64,000 nt of DNA from Cucumibacter marinus DSM 18995 (GTDB lineage: Bacteria; Pseudomonadota; Alphaproteobacteria; Rhizobiales; Devosiaceae): positions 460,854 through 524,853 of the forward strand of contig NZ_KE386977.1 in the NCBI RefSeq assembly GCF_000429865.1, in the 5' to 3' direction. The translations under genes and the position numbers were made by a program. The stretch's first letter is position 1; every line of letters starts with the position of its first letter. Under the pieces are notes generated by a model. It did not search any database. It had not been told where the DNA came from and worked only from the letters and a program-made list of their open reading frames with translations. This document shows, one piece after another, positions 26,653 to 35,759 of the stretch.

Positions 26653-27675
26653 TCAATCGGGAAATACATCGATGGTGTATCCGGTGGTCCACTCCTCGCC
26701 CGCCTCAAATCTGTGCGTGGTGGAGATGCCCTGCCTGCGCAGAGGATTGTCGGGGTTCTGTGAGACATCCGTCCCCAGATCGAAAGCGGAGACCACGGGT
26801 TCTATTCCGATGGCCCTGAATCGGCCGTTCCATGGATAGGCCGTCCGGCCGTGGTTCGAGATCCACAACATGCATGCCGGAAAGGCGGTAGCATCCCATT
26901 GCAGGCGGATCGCATAGCCTTCCTGCGGGAACCGCAGCGTTGCCACGCCCTCATGACCGGTAACCAGAACCAGTTCCTCGGTATCGAATGCCAGGGGAAG
27001 GCGCGTCAGATCGGCGGTGGTGCCATCCTTCATCGGCACGCCATCGAGGGGCACAGACTTCTGATCGATCGCAAAGCGGGAGATCCCGGGCTCCGCATCG
27101 ACAGGATATGTCCGCACCCGGGGAGATCCTGCGAATTCGAGCGAGGCCGCGCCGGGCGTTTCCGGGAGATGAAAGACCGGATGAATGCCGAGTGGCAGCT
27201 CCACAGCCCGGCGCGTCTCGACACCAAATTCGAAGGCGAGGCGGCTTCGGCCCTCAACGCCTCGGATGGTTCGGGTCACACGGCGAACGGGATGATCTTC
27301 AGGGTAATCGAGCACCATCTCGGCCGCACCCTCTTCAGCAGAAGTGAGTGTCCAGTCAGCATTTGAGGAATAGCCGTGGAAATGATCGCCGTATCCGCGG
27401 GTTACTGCCGGCCCGTCCAGCCAGTCTGCAGGCAGGCTCGCCAAGGGCTCGGGCATTCCGAACGGAACGCCGATCCATTCGCCACGAAGCTTCTGCAATA
27501 GCCGGGGCAAGGCGTCATAGTCCGGGCCCTCGTCATCCGACCAGGGGGCGATGGCGAAGGGCTGAACGCTGCGGCCGCCCTCTAGCTCGAACTCGACCGG
27601 ACCGATCATCCCGCCGGCGGGCACGATCTGCGCCCTGCCGCGATCCCATGAGAAATGCCAACTCATGTCCGACAT
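26653..27675 (-). CDS. Galactose-mutarotase-like (aldose-epimerase superfamily) protein, copy 2
   Basis: This is a 340-residue homologue of the protein at 17037-18047. It shares the GGMIGPV start, QPFAIAPW, LRGEW.GVPFGMP, HGYSSNADWT and a terminal NHGR.AYPWNGRFRAIGIEP block. The start at 27675 forms a one-base TGATG overlap with the lactonase gene. It sits between a sugar lactonase and a hydroxy-acid oxidase. A role on free sugars or sugar acids, such as anomer interconversion before oxidation, fits but is not proven. The invariant catalytic residues of classical GalM cannot be assigned with confidence. Confidence 0.75.
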   Translation of the reverse strand: MSDMSWHFSWDRGRAQIVPAGGMIGPVEFELEGGRSVQPFAIAPWSDDEGPDYDALPRLLQKLRGEWIGVPFGMPEPLASLPADWLDGPAVTRGYGDHFHGYSSNADWTLTSAEEGAAEMVLDYPEDHPVRRVTRTIRGVEGRSRLAFEFGVETRRAVELPLGIHPVFHLPETPGAASLEFAGSPRVRTYPVDAEPGISRFAIDQKSVPLDGVPMKDGTTADLTRLPLAFDTEELVLVTGHEGVATLRFPQEGYAIRLQWDATAFPACMLWISNHGRTAYPWNGRFRAIGIEPVVSAFDLGTDVSQNPDNPLRRQGISTTHRFEAGEEWTTGYTIDVFPD

Positions 27676-28586
27676 CAGCTGGCATCCGTCTTGACGCCGA
27701 ACAGGTTCGGTCTCTGTCCGCTGCATCCGGCCGGCGCCAGGAACAGGCCGCCTGCCCTCGGGCTCTTGATGTAATCCTGGCTGGTGAACCCGACCGTCGC
27801 GGAGGTGATCGCCAATTGATCAAGCGATTCACCACAAAAGGTGGCGCTCGACGGACGCCGCACCGGCATGGGATAGCGATCGAGTTCTTCGCCTTCGGGC
27901 GACAGGCGGATCAGCGACCAGCCATCCCACATGGCGCACCAGATATTGCCTTCGGCGTCGACCGACATCCCGTCCGGCATTCCCTTGCCCGGCGGAGAGG
28001 TGTAGATCGTGCGCTGGTTGGTCGGAATTCCCTGGGACAGGTCGAAGTCGAACGCTTGAGTAGTGCCGGCCGCGGAATCGTTGACATACATTGTCTTCTT
28101 ATCCAGCGACCAGCCGATGCCGTTCGGCAATTGGAACTTGCCGAATTCGGTCACTGTTCCGTCCGGATCGATACGATGCAGCAACCCTCCGGTGAATTCT
28201 GAAGGGGCAAAATAGTCATCGTGCATGGTGCCCATCCACAGGCGCCCCATGGCATCAACCTCACCATCGTTAAAGCGATGTTTCGGTATGTGCCTGACGA
28301 CACACAAGACCGAGGTGTCGCCGCTCTCAAGGTCCAGCCGGTAGACGGTGAGACCCGCAGCCACGAGAATCCGTCCCGGATCCGCCGTCAATGCAACCGC
28401 ACCGACGCGCTCGTCGAAAACCCATTGTCCGGTCTGCTCGCCACTGGCCAGATGATGCCTGAAAACATAGCCGCGGCGGATATCGACCCAGAACAGATTG
28501 CCGGTCCGCCAGTCCCATACAGGGCCCTCCCCAAGCGTGGCATTCGCCTGCTGAATGCATTCGAGGTGCGCAGCCGAAAGCCCCAT
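27675..28586 (-). CDS. SMP-30/gluconolactonase-family sugar lactonase
   Basis: This 303-residue six-bladed propeller enzyme has the metal-site glutamate in GEGPVWD. It also has the blade motifs GRLWMGTMHDDY, NGIGWSLDKKTMYVNDS (Asn and Asp ligands) and PDGMSVDAEGNIWCAMWDG. It hydrolyses aldonolactones to aldonic acids in the cytoplasm, which would supply the dehydratases of the region. ATG 28586 is chosen since GGAGAG lies four bases upstream. The longer alternative would need a TTG start at 28610. It is the first gene of the operon with mutarotase-like protein, FMN oxidase and ATPase, facing the SDR and GntR pair across a 167-bp promoter region. Confidence 0.88.
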   Translation of the reverse strand: MGLSAAHLECIQQANATLGEGPVWDWRTGNLFWVDIRRGYVFRHHLASGEQTGQWVFDERVGAVALTADPGRILVAAGLTVYRLDLESGDTSVLCVVRHIPKHRFNDGEVDAMGRLWMGTMHDDYFAPSEFTGGLLHRIDPDGTVTEFGKFQLPNGIGWSLDKKTMYVNDSAAGTTQAFDFDLSQGIPTNQRTIYTSPPGKGMPDGMSVDAEGNIWCAMWDGWSLIRLSPEGEELDRYPMPVRRPSSATFCGESLDQLAITSATVGFTSQDYIKSPRAGGLFLAPAGCSGQRPNLFGVKTDAS

Positions 28587-28616
28587 TCGTCTCTCCGAAC
28601 CATTGGTCAACTTGTC

Positions 28617-28625
28617 AGGTCACCT
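28617..28625. promoter_or_regulatory. Candidate operator for the second GntR regulator, site 1
   Basis: AGGTCACCT is a 9-bp perfect odd palindrome inside a TGTCAGGTCACCTAACC context. It lies between divergent genes (lactonase operon at 28586 minus, SDR at 28754 plus). The same GGT-S-ACC core flanked by A/T occurs upstream of the 35626 operon (TGGTGACCA), and TGTCAGGT also recurs there in inverted orientation. Confidence 0.4.
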
Positions 28626-28753
28626 AACCTATGTTAGCAAAGTTTGGGTGTCAACAAACGTGAATCCCGGAATTCGGGCTTCCTTTAAGGAGCTCAATGG
28701 CCTAGTCGACTGACAACTGGCCGCGGAGATGCGCAGATGATCGAGGAAAAGGC

Positions 28754-29533
28754 ATGAGTGAAGATTTCGAAGGGAAGACCGCCGTCGTAACGGGCAGCAG
28801 CGGCATCGGCCTCGGATGCGCTCTCAGACTGGCCGACCTGGGCGCCAAGGTCTATCTTTGCGGTATCAGCGCCGAATACAACGAGGCTGCCCGCCAAAGT
28901 GCCGCGGGCATGTCTCTGGAAGTCGTGGAGGCAGATGTCTCGGACGAAGCGCAGGTCAAGGCACTCGCCGACAGGGTTGCGCGTGAGCGCGGCGACCTGA
29001 ATACCCTGGTCAACGCGGCGGCGATCCAGCCCTACGGCACGATCGAGACCACGGCGCCTGCGGATTGGGACCAAGTGATCAAGACAAATCTGCGATCCTG
29101 CTACCTCACAGCCCACCTGCTTTACCCGCTGATGAAGGGGCGCCGGGACGCCAGCATCATTCACCTTGCATCCGTTCAGGGCCATGCCAACCAGCGAAAC
29201 GTCCTGGCCTATGCAACCACCAAGGGGGCCATTCACGCCCTGACAAGGGCCATGGCCGTTGACTGCGCTGCGGACGGGGTGCGGGTGAACTCGGTGTCGC
29301 CCGGTTCGATCCGGACGCCGCTTCTGGAGTTCGCGGCTCAGGAGTTGACGCCTCCGGGTGGATCGATAGAAGAAACCCTCAAGGGGTTTGGTGCCGCCCA
29401 TCCGGTTGGCCGCGTGGGCACGGTCGAGGAAGTGGCTGACCTTGTCGCATATCTGGCCGGCGGCAGTGCCGGCTTCTGCACGGGAAGCGACTTCGCCATC
29501 GATGGCGGGCTTCGCGCGCAGTTGGGGGTCTGA
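28754..29533 (+). CDS. SDR-family oxidoreductase
   Basis: This 259-residue classical SDR has the cofactor motif TGSSGIG at 13-19. The residue after the second strand is not acidic (YLCGISAEYN), which suggests NADPH or mixed use. It has NAA at about 87-89 and catalytic S140, Y153 and K157. GAGGAAAAG lies just before the ATG. It is followed by the GntR gene and both diverge from the lactonase operon. It resembles the SDR at 3943-4710 in the SVQ..ANQRNVLAYATTKG region, so the two may act on related sugars. The substrate is unknown. Confidence 0.88.
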   Translation: MSEDFEGKTAVVTGSSGIGLGCALRLADLGAKVYLCGISAEYNEAARQSAAGMSLEVVEADVSDEAQVKALADRVARERGDLNTLVNAAAIQPYGTIETTAPADWDQVIKTNLRSCYLTAHLLYPLMKGRRDASIIHLASVQGHANQRNVLAYATTKGAIHALTRAMAVDCAADGVRVNSVSPGSIRTPLLEFAAQELTPPGGSIEETLKGFGAAHPVGRVGTVEEVADLVAYLAGGSAGFCTGSDFAIDGGLRAQLGV

Positions 29534-29581
29534 GGATCGTGGGCAATCGTGAGGGGCTTTGTCCCCGGGGGAAGGCGTGAC

Positions 29582-30283
29582 ATGGCAACTGTCGGCACAT
29601 CCAAGTTCAACCGCCAGGGCTTGCCCTCGCAAATAGCCGGCTTCGTCCGGAGCCAGATCGTCAAGGGCGAGCTCAAGCCCGGCGACAGACTTCCAACAGA
29701 ACGTGAGATGGCTGGCGACCATGGGGTGAGCCGGGCTGTGATCCGTGAGGCCGTGGCAAAACTGATCCATGAGGGCCTGGTAATCTCGCGCCAGGGCGTG
29801 GGGGCCTTCGTCGCTTCGCCGGACAATGCCACTGCCCTGGTGCTCGATCCGCAGAGCTTTGCCCAGCCGGAGGACTTCCAACAGCTTTACGAATTGCGCC
29901 TGGTACTCGAGTCGGGCGCGGCCGGCCTCGCCGCCCGCAATTGCGACGCCAACGATCTGGCCGCGATCGATGCGACCATCGAGGAGATGTCCCGGGTCGA
30001 AGGTTCGCATGAGACCTATGTGAAGCACGATATCGCGTTCCATCGCGCGATCGCTGCGGCGACGAAAAACCCGTTCGTGTCCCTGTTCATCTCCTTCGTG
30101 GACATGAAGCTTCAGGAGAGCATCTTCGTGGCTCTGCGCAAGCTCGACTTCGAAACCACGACGGAAATCTCCATTCGCGAACACAAGGCGATTGCCAAGG
30201 CGATTGGCGCCCGCGACCCCGAGGCCGCCGCTTTCGCCATGACATCCCATCTCCAGAATTCCTCCCGGCGTCTCGGGCTCTAG
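29582..30283 (+). CDS. GntR-family transcriptional regulator, FCD type
   Basis: This 233-residue regulator has an N-terminal winged helix (PGDRLPTEREMAGDHGVSRAVIREAVAKLIHEGLV, about residues 30-65). Its C-terminal FCD domain has KHDIAFHRAIAAAT and a late SHLQNSSRR segment bearing ligand histidine positions. It is not closely related to the regulator at 7938. ATG 29582 follows a GGAAGG site. A frame extension to 29549 would use GTG without support. By position it should control the divergent lactonase operon and perhaps the importer operon at 35626, both of which carry a GGTSACC palindrome. Confidence 0.92.
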   Translation: MATVGTSKFNRQGLPSQIAGFVRSQIVKGELKPGDRLPTEREMAGDHGVSRAVIREAVAKLIHEGLVISRQGVGAFVASPDNATALVLDPQSFAQPEDFQQLYELRLVLESGAAGLAARNCDANDLAAIDATIEEMSRVEGSHETYVKHDIAFHRAIAAATKNPFVSLFISFVDMKLQESIFVALRKLDFETTTEISIREHKAIAKAIGARDPEAAAFAMTSHLQNSSRRLGL

Positions 30284-30298
30284 GCTCTCAGTGCGGTT

Positions 30299-31141
30299 TC
30301 AGCTCTTGATGGCGCCAGCCGTCATCCCGGAAATGAACTGGCGTTGCAGCAGCAGGAACAGGGCGACCGGCACCAGGCTGACCAGAACCGAGCCTGCCGC
30401 AAGCCCGGTGAAATCGAAGAAGTGTTCTGTCTGGAGCTGACGCAGCCCCTGATTGACCACGCCGATGCCATCGATCCGCATCATGGTTTGCGCAACGATG
30501 AATTCGTGGAAGACCGCGACGATTGTCAGCACGGTCACCGCGCCCACGCCCGGCAGGGCAATCGGCAAAACGATCCGCCACAGGATTCCGAAACGCGAGC
30601 AGCCATCGATTAACGCGGCCTCCTCGATTTCGGCGGGCAACGCCATGATGTAGGCGCGCATCAACCACACGGCGAGCGGCAGCGAGGATGCCGAGTAGAC
30701 AATCACCAGGGTCACCGGATTGTTGATCATCCTCAGCGCGCTGAAGAGTTGATAGATCGCGACCAGGTTCACAAGCCCGGGTATCGTGAGCGAGAACATG
30801 AACAGGAACAGAAAACTGCCCCGCCCGGGAAACCGGAAGCGGGCGAGCGCATAGCCCGTCACATAGCCGAGAGGCACCACGATCGCACATGTCGCCAGCG
30901 CGATGATCGTGTTGCTGATCGTGTAGGACAGCAGCGAACCCTGCGTGATCGCCCGCTCGAAATTCTCGAGCGTGAACTGCGACACCTCGATGGTGCCGGA
31001 GAAAACCAGCTGTTCCGGCTGCAGTGCCTTCAGCACGATCCAGACCATGGGCAGGAGAAACACAACGATCACCGCCACCCAGGTGAACACAGTCGCCCAG
31101 TCGATGCGCATGGCGCGTTTGCGAACGGTCATGGCGGTCAC
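30299..31141 (-). CDS. Carbohydrate ABC transporter permease, MalG type
   Basis: This 280-residue inner-membrane protein has six predicted membrane helices. The ATPase-docking EAA loop is clear (EIEEAALIDGCSRFGILWRIVLPIALPG). GTG 31141 is accepted as start because GGGGAG lies seven bases upstream and it makes a GTGA overlap with the preceding permease. An ATG three codons later is the alternative. It forms the heterodimeric channel with the product of 31138-32028 and works with the binding protein of 34268-35626. No ATPase is encoded in this operon. Confidence 0.93.
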   Translation of the reverse strand: MTAMTVRKRAMRIDWATVFTWVAVIVVFLLPMVWIVLKALQPEQLVFSGTIEVSQFTLENFERAITQGSLLSYTISNTIIALATCAIVVPLGYVTGYALARFRFPGRGSFLFLFMFSLTIPGLVNLVAIYQLFSALRMINNPVTLVIVYSASSLPLAVWLMRAYIMALPAEIEEAALIDGCSRFGILWRIVLPIALPGVGAVTVLTIVAVFHEFIVAQTMMRIDGIGVVNQGLRQLQTEHFFDFTGLAAGSVLVSLVPVALFLLLQRQFISGMTAGAIKS

Positions 31142-32028
31142 TGGCTTGCTCCCCGGCTACGCTGCAGCAGAATGAAGAACCCCATCGCGATCACATTGAC
31201 GACAGACATCAGGATTGCGATCGATGAGCCGTAGCCGATGTGAAAATACTGGAAGGAATGCTTGTACATATAAAGGGCGGTCGTGGTCGTGGCATCGATC
31301 GGCCCGCCCTCGGTGAAGGCGATGATGATGGTGACCAGGTTGAAGTTGCCGATCATGAGCAGGATCGCGACCACCAGAAGGGTCGGGCTGACCAGCGGAA
31401 AGGTGATCAGCCAGGTCTGGCGCCAGCCGCTTGCGCCGTCCACCCTGGCGGCTTCGTACAGCGATTCATCGATCGACTGCAGGCTGGCCAAGACCATGAC
31501 CATGGCGAAGCCGACGCTGCGCCAGGTCTCGACACAGATGAGCGAGATCATGGCCCCCGTCGCCGACCGCAGCGGCCCGCCCAGAACGGCCCCGAGCGGC
31601 GCGTCCGGCATCAGCAGGATCATCCAGAAGACCCCGGTTGCAAGTTCACTGATCACCCAGGGCACGATGACGAGAGCCCGGACGAATCCTTGCCCGCGGA
31701 ACTTGCGGTTCAATCCGACTGCGATCAGGAAGCCGGAGAACGTGGACAGCGCGACGACGCTGGTTACAAAGATGCCCGACCGGATGAACGCTCCGATGAG
31801 ATCGGAATCCTGGAAGGCACGGACATAATTGCCCAGCCCGATAAAGGAGGTGACACGGCGCCCGATATCCCAGTCGGTGAGACTGGCAACACCGGTGAAA
31901 ACGAGACTGAGAACTGTGAACGCGCCGACCAGCAGAACCGCCGGCGCGATCAGCAGAAACGGGAACAGGTCCGTGCGCCGCTTTCTCGGTTTGATGGCCG
32001 GTGTGACCGTGCCGACTGCGATAGCCAT
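31138..32028 (-). CDS. Carbohydrate ABC transporter permease, MalF type
   Basis: This 296-residue permease has six membrane spans and a short basic cytoplasmic N-terminus (KPRKRRTD) before the first helix. The GLGNYVRAFQD segment of MalF/UgpA proteins follows, and the EAA loop is ESLYEAARVDGASGWRQTWLITFPLVSP. It overlaps the glycosidase-like gene by one base upstream and the MalG-type gene by four bases downstream, so the three are translated as a block. The gene order of binding protein, hydrolase and two permeases implies that the transported molecule is the substrate, or a product, of the 743-residue enzyme. Confidence 0.93.
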   Translation of the reverse strand: MAIAVGTVTPAIKPRKRRTDLFPFLLIAPAVLLVGAFTVLSLVFTGVASLTDWDIGRRVTSFIGLGNYVRAFQDSDLIGAFIRSGIFVTSVVALSTFSGFLIAVGLNRKFRGQGFVRALVIVPWVISELATGVFWMILLMPDAPLGAVLGGPLRSATGAMISLICVETWRSVGFAMVMVLASLQSIDESLYEAARVDGASGWRQTWLITFPLVSPTLLVVAILLMIGNFNLVTIIIAFTEGGPIDATTTTALYMYKHSFQYFHIGYGSSIAILMSVVNVIAMGFFILLQRSRGASQ

Positions 32029-34259
32029 TATTCCCAGCTCACCTCGAACACATGGGCCGAAAGGGCGGGCATGCTGGCCTTCAGGGTCAGTTCTGTTTCA
32101 GCCACGCTCACTCCTTCGCCTTCGAAACGGGCGCCCGCCGGCAGGCCGGACCCCTCAAGGGAAAAGGTACGCGCAAACTCGACCGGGCGTGAGCTCATGT
32201 TGAAGGCGACAAAGGCCGCGGACCGTTGTTCATCAAGCACATGCCCGTGGACCATCGGGTCGAAGCCGAGGAAGCGGCCCTGAGCAAAATGCGGCTTTAA
32301 CCGGCGATAGGTCTGCATCGCGTCGACATGGCTGTCCCATATTGCATCGCCCGGCTTCAAACCGCCAATGCCAAGATGCCGGCACGTGGAGGCGTACCAC
32401 CAGAATGCCAGCGCGTTGTCATTGTCGAACCGCAGATTGATATGAAGATAAAGAGGGATGTCGAAGGCGAGATTGTATTCGTAGAGCGACAGCGACTTGC
32501 CCGACAAAAGGTCCAGATAGGGGTTCCACATATATTCGAACCCCCAATGCTCATCGAATGCAGGGCGTTCTGCGCCATGTCCGAAATACAGCGGGAGATA
32601 GTCCTGCCAACCGGCAGTGACCGCGTCATGGGCTTCGATCAGCATGTCCGGATAGGCGTCCTTGACCCGCTTCATGACCTCGTAAAGTCCAGCCGCGTGC
32701 TCCTCCAGCGTTGCCGGGACGCTGTGCCCGTGATCCGGCGAATAGCACGGCTCGCACCCGCCGAGGCGCACCACGCCGGGATTCACGCTCGGGATCGAAT
32801 ATTCGTTGAAATCGAACATGAAGAACGTCACGCCCGCCTCGGCCAGGGCGAGCAGCTTCGCCGATTTCTGGTCCTGCCAGGCCGGCGAGGCGCAGCACAC
32901 ATAGCCTCCATTATATTTGCCGTCGTTCCACTCGAGAATCTCTCCATCAGGGCCGCGGCGATAGATTGCGGGATCTTCTTCGGCGGACTTGGTGTGCATC
33001 ATCAGATGCAGTGACAGGCTGAGACCGTAGTCCTGCTTCAGCTTGGAAACGAAATCGGGTAGTGGACCGAGACGGGCTTCGTCCCACACCGAACTGCCCT
33101 CGAACAGATCCCAGACCGGATCGAAGTAGAAGGCCTCGGCACCCATGGCCTTGGCACGTTCGGCTTCTTCCCAGAGTTCGGGCAGTTCCTGAAGCGGCGT
33201 GTTCATGCCGCGCCAGCCCAGATTATAGAGCTCGTTCCAGTGCACGGGCGGATTGAAACCCTTCGGCACCACATGCCCGCGTTCACGCAGAAATGCGCCA
33301 TAGACTCTGTGGCCCTCTTCCCAGCTGCCGCGGAAGGGAATGATCGTTGACACGCCGAACTCGAACTCACGGGTCTGGGCATTCACGATGACCGGCGTGC
33401 CCGGTGCGCCATGGGTGCGTCCCGCACCGAGAAATCGCAACACAACGTCCCCGACCGCGGCCAGTGACGTCATCCCGTCCATTTCCTGCGCCGCCCTGGG
33501 CGTGTGGAATTCTCCGTCCACCAACGCGAATTCGATGAGATCCTGATTGTATTTGGAAAAGCAGAATCCGGTGTCGCCGTTTTGCCAGCTCCATGCTTCG
33601 GACTGCCGGTTAGGCAGGTTGTTTCCGATCCAGTTGGCCGGCATCAGGTCGGCTGCCGAATAGTCCTGCTTGAGATAGTCCTTTGCGTGCCCCCTGCGGC
33701 GGCGGAAAGGAATCGCGCTGAGCTTGTATTCGTCCAGGTGGTCGATCCATGCCGCCTTGCGGGCATCGAACATGCGTTTGCGAAACCCGAAACGGTAGTC
33801 CGCGATCTCATGTTCATCGTGACCGTATCTGTGCTGCAGTGCGATCCGTTCTTCAAACCGATCCTTGTCCGCAAGGATCGTGAAGGAATGTTCGACCACG
33901 AGATCGGTCGGTCCGTCCCGCCCGAAGTCAACGCGGCCGGTCAGCGTCAGCGTCGAGGCGCCGCGTTCTTTGTCCTCGTCAACACGCCAATCGATCAGGT
34001 GAAGGCCGCGCGCGCACTCTTCGCCTCCATGGTATCCGGTCTTGCGGTGCCGGGCGGAAGCGAGCTCGATGTGATAGCAATAATCCTCATCGGCCAGAAC
34101 CTGGCCTGTCTCCAGATGCTTGAGATAGCGCGGATTGATCGAGGGTTCGAGATCCACCTCGAGCGCCCAGAACGCATTCTGGAAGATCAGGACCTCTGAA
34201 CCACTTTCCGATCGCGCCGTCGATACCGACGCGATCGGACCCGTGTTTGTCACAGTCAT
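32028..34259 (-). CDS. Unfamiliar glycoside-hydrolase-like protein (alpha-galactosidase/GH36-clan-like layout)
   Basis: This 743-residue cytoplasmic protein has no signal peptide. An N-terminal beta-rich domain (about 1-330) precedes a TIM-barrel-like region with VHWNELYNLGWRGMN, AEAFYFDPVWDLFEG and LSLSLHLMMH. FFMFDFNEYSIP is a nucleophile-like strand end, MLIEAHDAVTAGW a possible acid/base region. A small C-terminal beta domain follows. This order resembles clan GH-D/GH31-type alpha-glycosidases, but I cannot place it in a known family, and the canonical GH36 KWDxN motif is replaced by FDFNE. It is embedded in an ABC importer operon, eight bases after the binding-protein gene. Cleavage of an imported glycoside is inferred. 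Confidence 0.7.
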   Translation of the reverse strand: MTVTNTGPIASVSTARSESGSEVLIFQNAFWALEVDLEPSINPRYLKHLETGQVLADEDYCYHIELASARHRKTGYHGGEECARGLHLIDWRVDEDKERGASTLTLTGRVDFGRDGPTDLVVEHSFTILADKDRFEERIALQHRYGHDEHEIADYRFGFRKRMFDARKAAWIDHLDEYKLSAIPFRRRRGHAKDYLKQDYSAADLMPANWIGNNLPNRQSEAWSWQNGDTGFCFSKYNQDLIEFALVDGEFHTPRAAQEMDGMTSLAAVGDVVLRFLGAGRTHGAPGTPVIVNAQTREFEFGVSTIIPFRGSWEEGHRVYGAFLRERGHVVPKGFNPPVHWNELYNLGWRGMNTPLQELPELWEEAERAKAMGAEAFYFDPVWDLFEGSSVWDEARLGPLPDFVSKLKQDYGLSLSLHLMMHTKSAEEDPAIYRRGPDGEILEWNDGKYNGGYVCCASPAWQDQKSAKLLALAEAGVTFFMFDFNEYSIPSVNPGVVRLGGCEPCYSPDHGHSVPATLEEHAAGLYEVMKRVKDAYPDMLIEAHDAVTAGWQDYLPLYFGHGAERPAFDEHWGFEYMWNPYLDLLSGKSLSLYEYNLAFDIPLYLHINLRFDNDNALAFWWYASTCRHLGIGGLKPGDAIWDSHVDAMQTYRRLKPHFAQGRFLGFDPMVHGHVLDEQRSAAFVAFNMSSRPVEFARTFSLEGSGLPAGARFEGEGVSVAETELTLKASMPALSAHVFEVSWE

Positions 34260-34267
34260 ATGTGCCT

Positions 34268-35626
34268 CTAGCCAGCAACCTGCGAGTTATAGTTGTTCTC
34301 GGCCGCTGTCAGAGCATCTTGTGCAGATTGTTGACCGGAGAGATAGCGCTGGAAGGCCGTTGTCATCTGGTCGAACAACAGGCCCGAATCCGCTGCCGGC
34401 GGCATGCCGCGACCGGCATCAGCGGCGTAGGAAGCCTGGAACCGCCACGCGTCGTCCTTGGCAAGGGCGGCCGACATGGAGTTCACGCTGGGGCGGGTCG
34501 GCAATTGTCCGCCGATATGCGCCACAACCAGGTTCTGGCTTTCGGCGCTGGTCACATGCAACGCGAACTCTGCCGCAAGTTCCTGCTGCGCGTCGTCAAC
34601 GCCAGTGCGGGCCGGCAGCTCAAACGCCCAGAAACCCGACAGCGTCGCATCTGGCGCGTCCTCGGATGGCCGGGGTGTGCGGAAGAATCCGATATCGTCA
34701 CCGTGACCATCGGCTTCGAGCGCCGACCAGACCCAGGCACCGTTCTTCTGAGCAGCGACCTTGCTGCTCGCCAACAGGTCATTGAAGGCCCCGCTATTGG
34801 GCAGGGAGATCAGGTCGGGACTGGCGATTCCCTCCTCGTTCATCAGCCTGTTGTAGAAGGCGAAAACCTCGGCCATTTCGTCGGAATTCAGCACCGCCCT
34901 GCCTTCCGCATCGATCACATTGCCGCCGAGCATCCACAAGGGCGCCAGGAGCGACATGGTCGGGGTATGCACGGAGTTGCTGGCAAAGAAGGAATAAGGC
35001 GTCTCGACGCCGCTTTCCTTGATGGTCTTCATCTGCTCCACAAAGCCATCCCAGGTCGAGGCGGGATCGCTGATGCCGGCAGCCGAATAAAGCGACTTGC
35101 GATAATACTCGTGGCGGCAATCGGTCATCCACGGCAGGGCATAGATGTTGCCATCATACGATGCGATGCCGCGCAAGAGATTCTGGTTGTAATCGTCCCA
35201 GTCGCTGGAGAACTGGTCGATGGGCATCAGAAAGCCACCGCGCGACAATTTGGGAATGTTGAGGTCATTGACCATGACCACGTCGTTCTCGGTGCCGGCC
35301 TGCGCCGCGAGGATGACATTCTGGGTGACCTGATCCCAAGGCACCTCATCGAATTCGAGTGTCACCTCCGGGTGTTTTTCCTTCCAGTTCTGCAGAATGT
35401 GCCAGGCAGCCCTGAGATAGGTGCCGTCCATTTCCGGCTCTTCGGTTGCCGCCAGGGCGTCCGCGAACTTGAAGTCCGGCGTCGACATGACTTTGAGCGT
35501 ATTGGCCTGCGCTGATGCCATCCTGATCCCGAAACCGGAAGCAAGTGCGGCACCGGCGCCCGTAGCCGCCATACCCTTGAGAACCGAGCGTCTCGTAGGC
35601 CCGGATGTGCTTTCATTCGTTGACAT
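34268..35626 (-). CDS. Sugar ABC transporter substrate-binding protein with Tat-type signal
   Basis: This is a 452-residue extracytoplasmic solute-binding protein. The N-terminus carries a twin-arginine signal (TRRSVLKGM followed by an Ala/Gly-rich hydrophobic stretch and ASA-QA cleavage at about residue 37), so export is probably in folded form. The body shows family features such as EKHPEVTLEFDEVPWDQVTQNV, GNIYALPWMTD and a KNGAWVWSALEADGHGDDIGFF lobe. A strong ribosome site (GGGGAGG) precedes ATG 35626. Longer in-frame starts lack support. It is the first gene of the operon with the 743-residue enzyme and two permeases. Confidence 0.92.
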   Translation of the reverse strand: MSTNESTSGPTRRSVLKGMAATGAGAALASGFGIRMASAQANTLKVMSTPDFKFADALAATEEPEMDGTYLRAAWHILQNWKEKHPEVTLEFDEVPWDQVTQNVILAAQAGTENDVVMVNDLNIPKLSRGGFLMPIDQFSSDWDDYNQNLLRGIASYDGNIYALPWMTDCRHEYYRKSLYSAAGISDPASTWDGFVEQMKTIKESGVETPYSFFASNSVHTPTMSLLAPLWMLGGNVIDAEGRAVLNSDEMAEVFAFYNRLMNEEGIASPDLISLPNSGAFNDLLASSKVAAQKNGAWVWSALEADGHGDDIGFFRTPRPSEDAPDATLSGFWAFELPARTGVDDAQQELAAEFALHVTSAESQNLVVAHIGGQLPTRPSVNSMSAALAKDDAWRFQASYAADAGRGMPPAADSGLLFDQMTTAFQRYLSGQQSAQDALTAAENNYNSQVAG

Positions 35627-35663
35627 CAGTTTCCTCCCCTTGATCATTTTTGGCCTGCTGTCA

Positions 35664-35672
35664 TGGTGACCA
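35664..35672. promoter_or_regulatory. Candidate operator for the second GntR regulator, site 2
   Basis: TGGTGACCA is a perfect 9-bp palindrome 38 bp upstream of the binding-protein start. An inverted TGTCAGGT (complement of 35681-35688) follows. Both elements are shared with the 28611-28625 promoter region. Confidence 0.4.
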
Positions 35673-35759
35673 GACCAATTACCTGACATCTGTTTTCCTT
35701 CCTGTCAACTCGAATGCGCGGTGGGGCGGTCATGACGGACCCCCGTCGGACACGAAATG

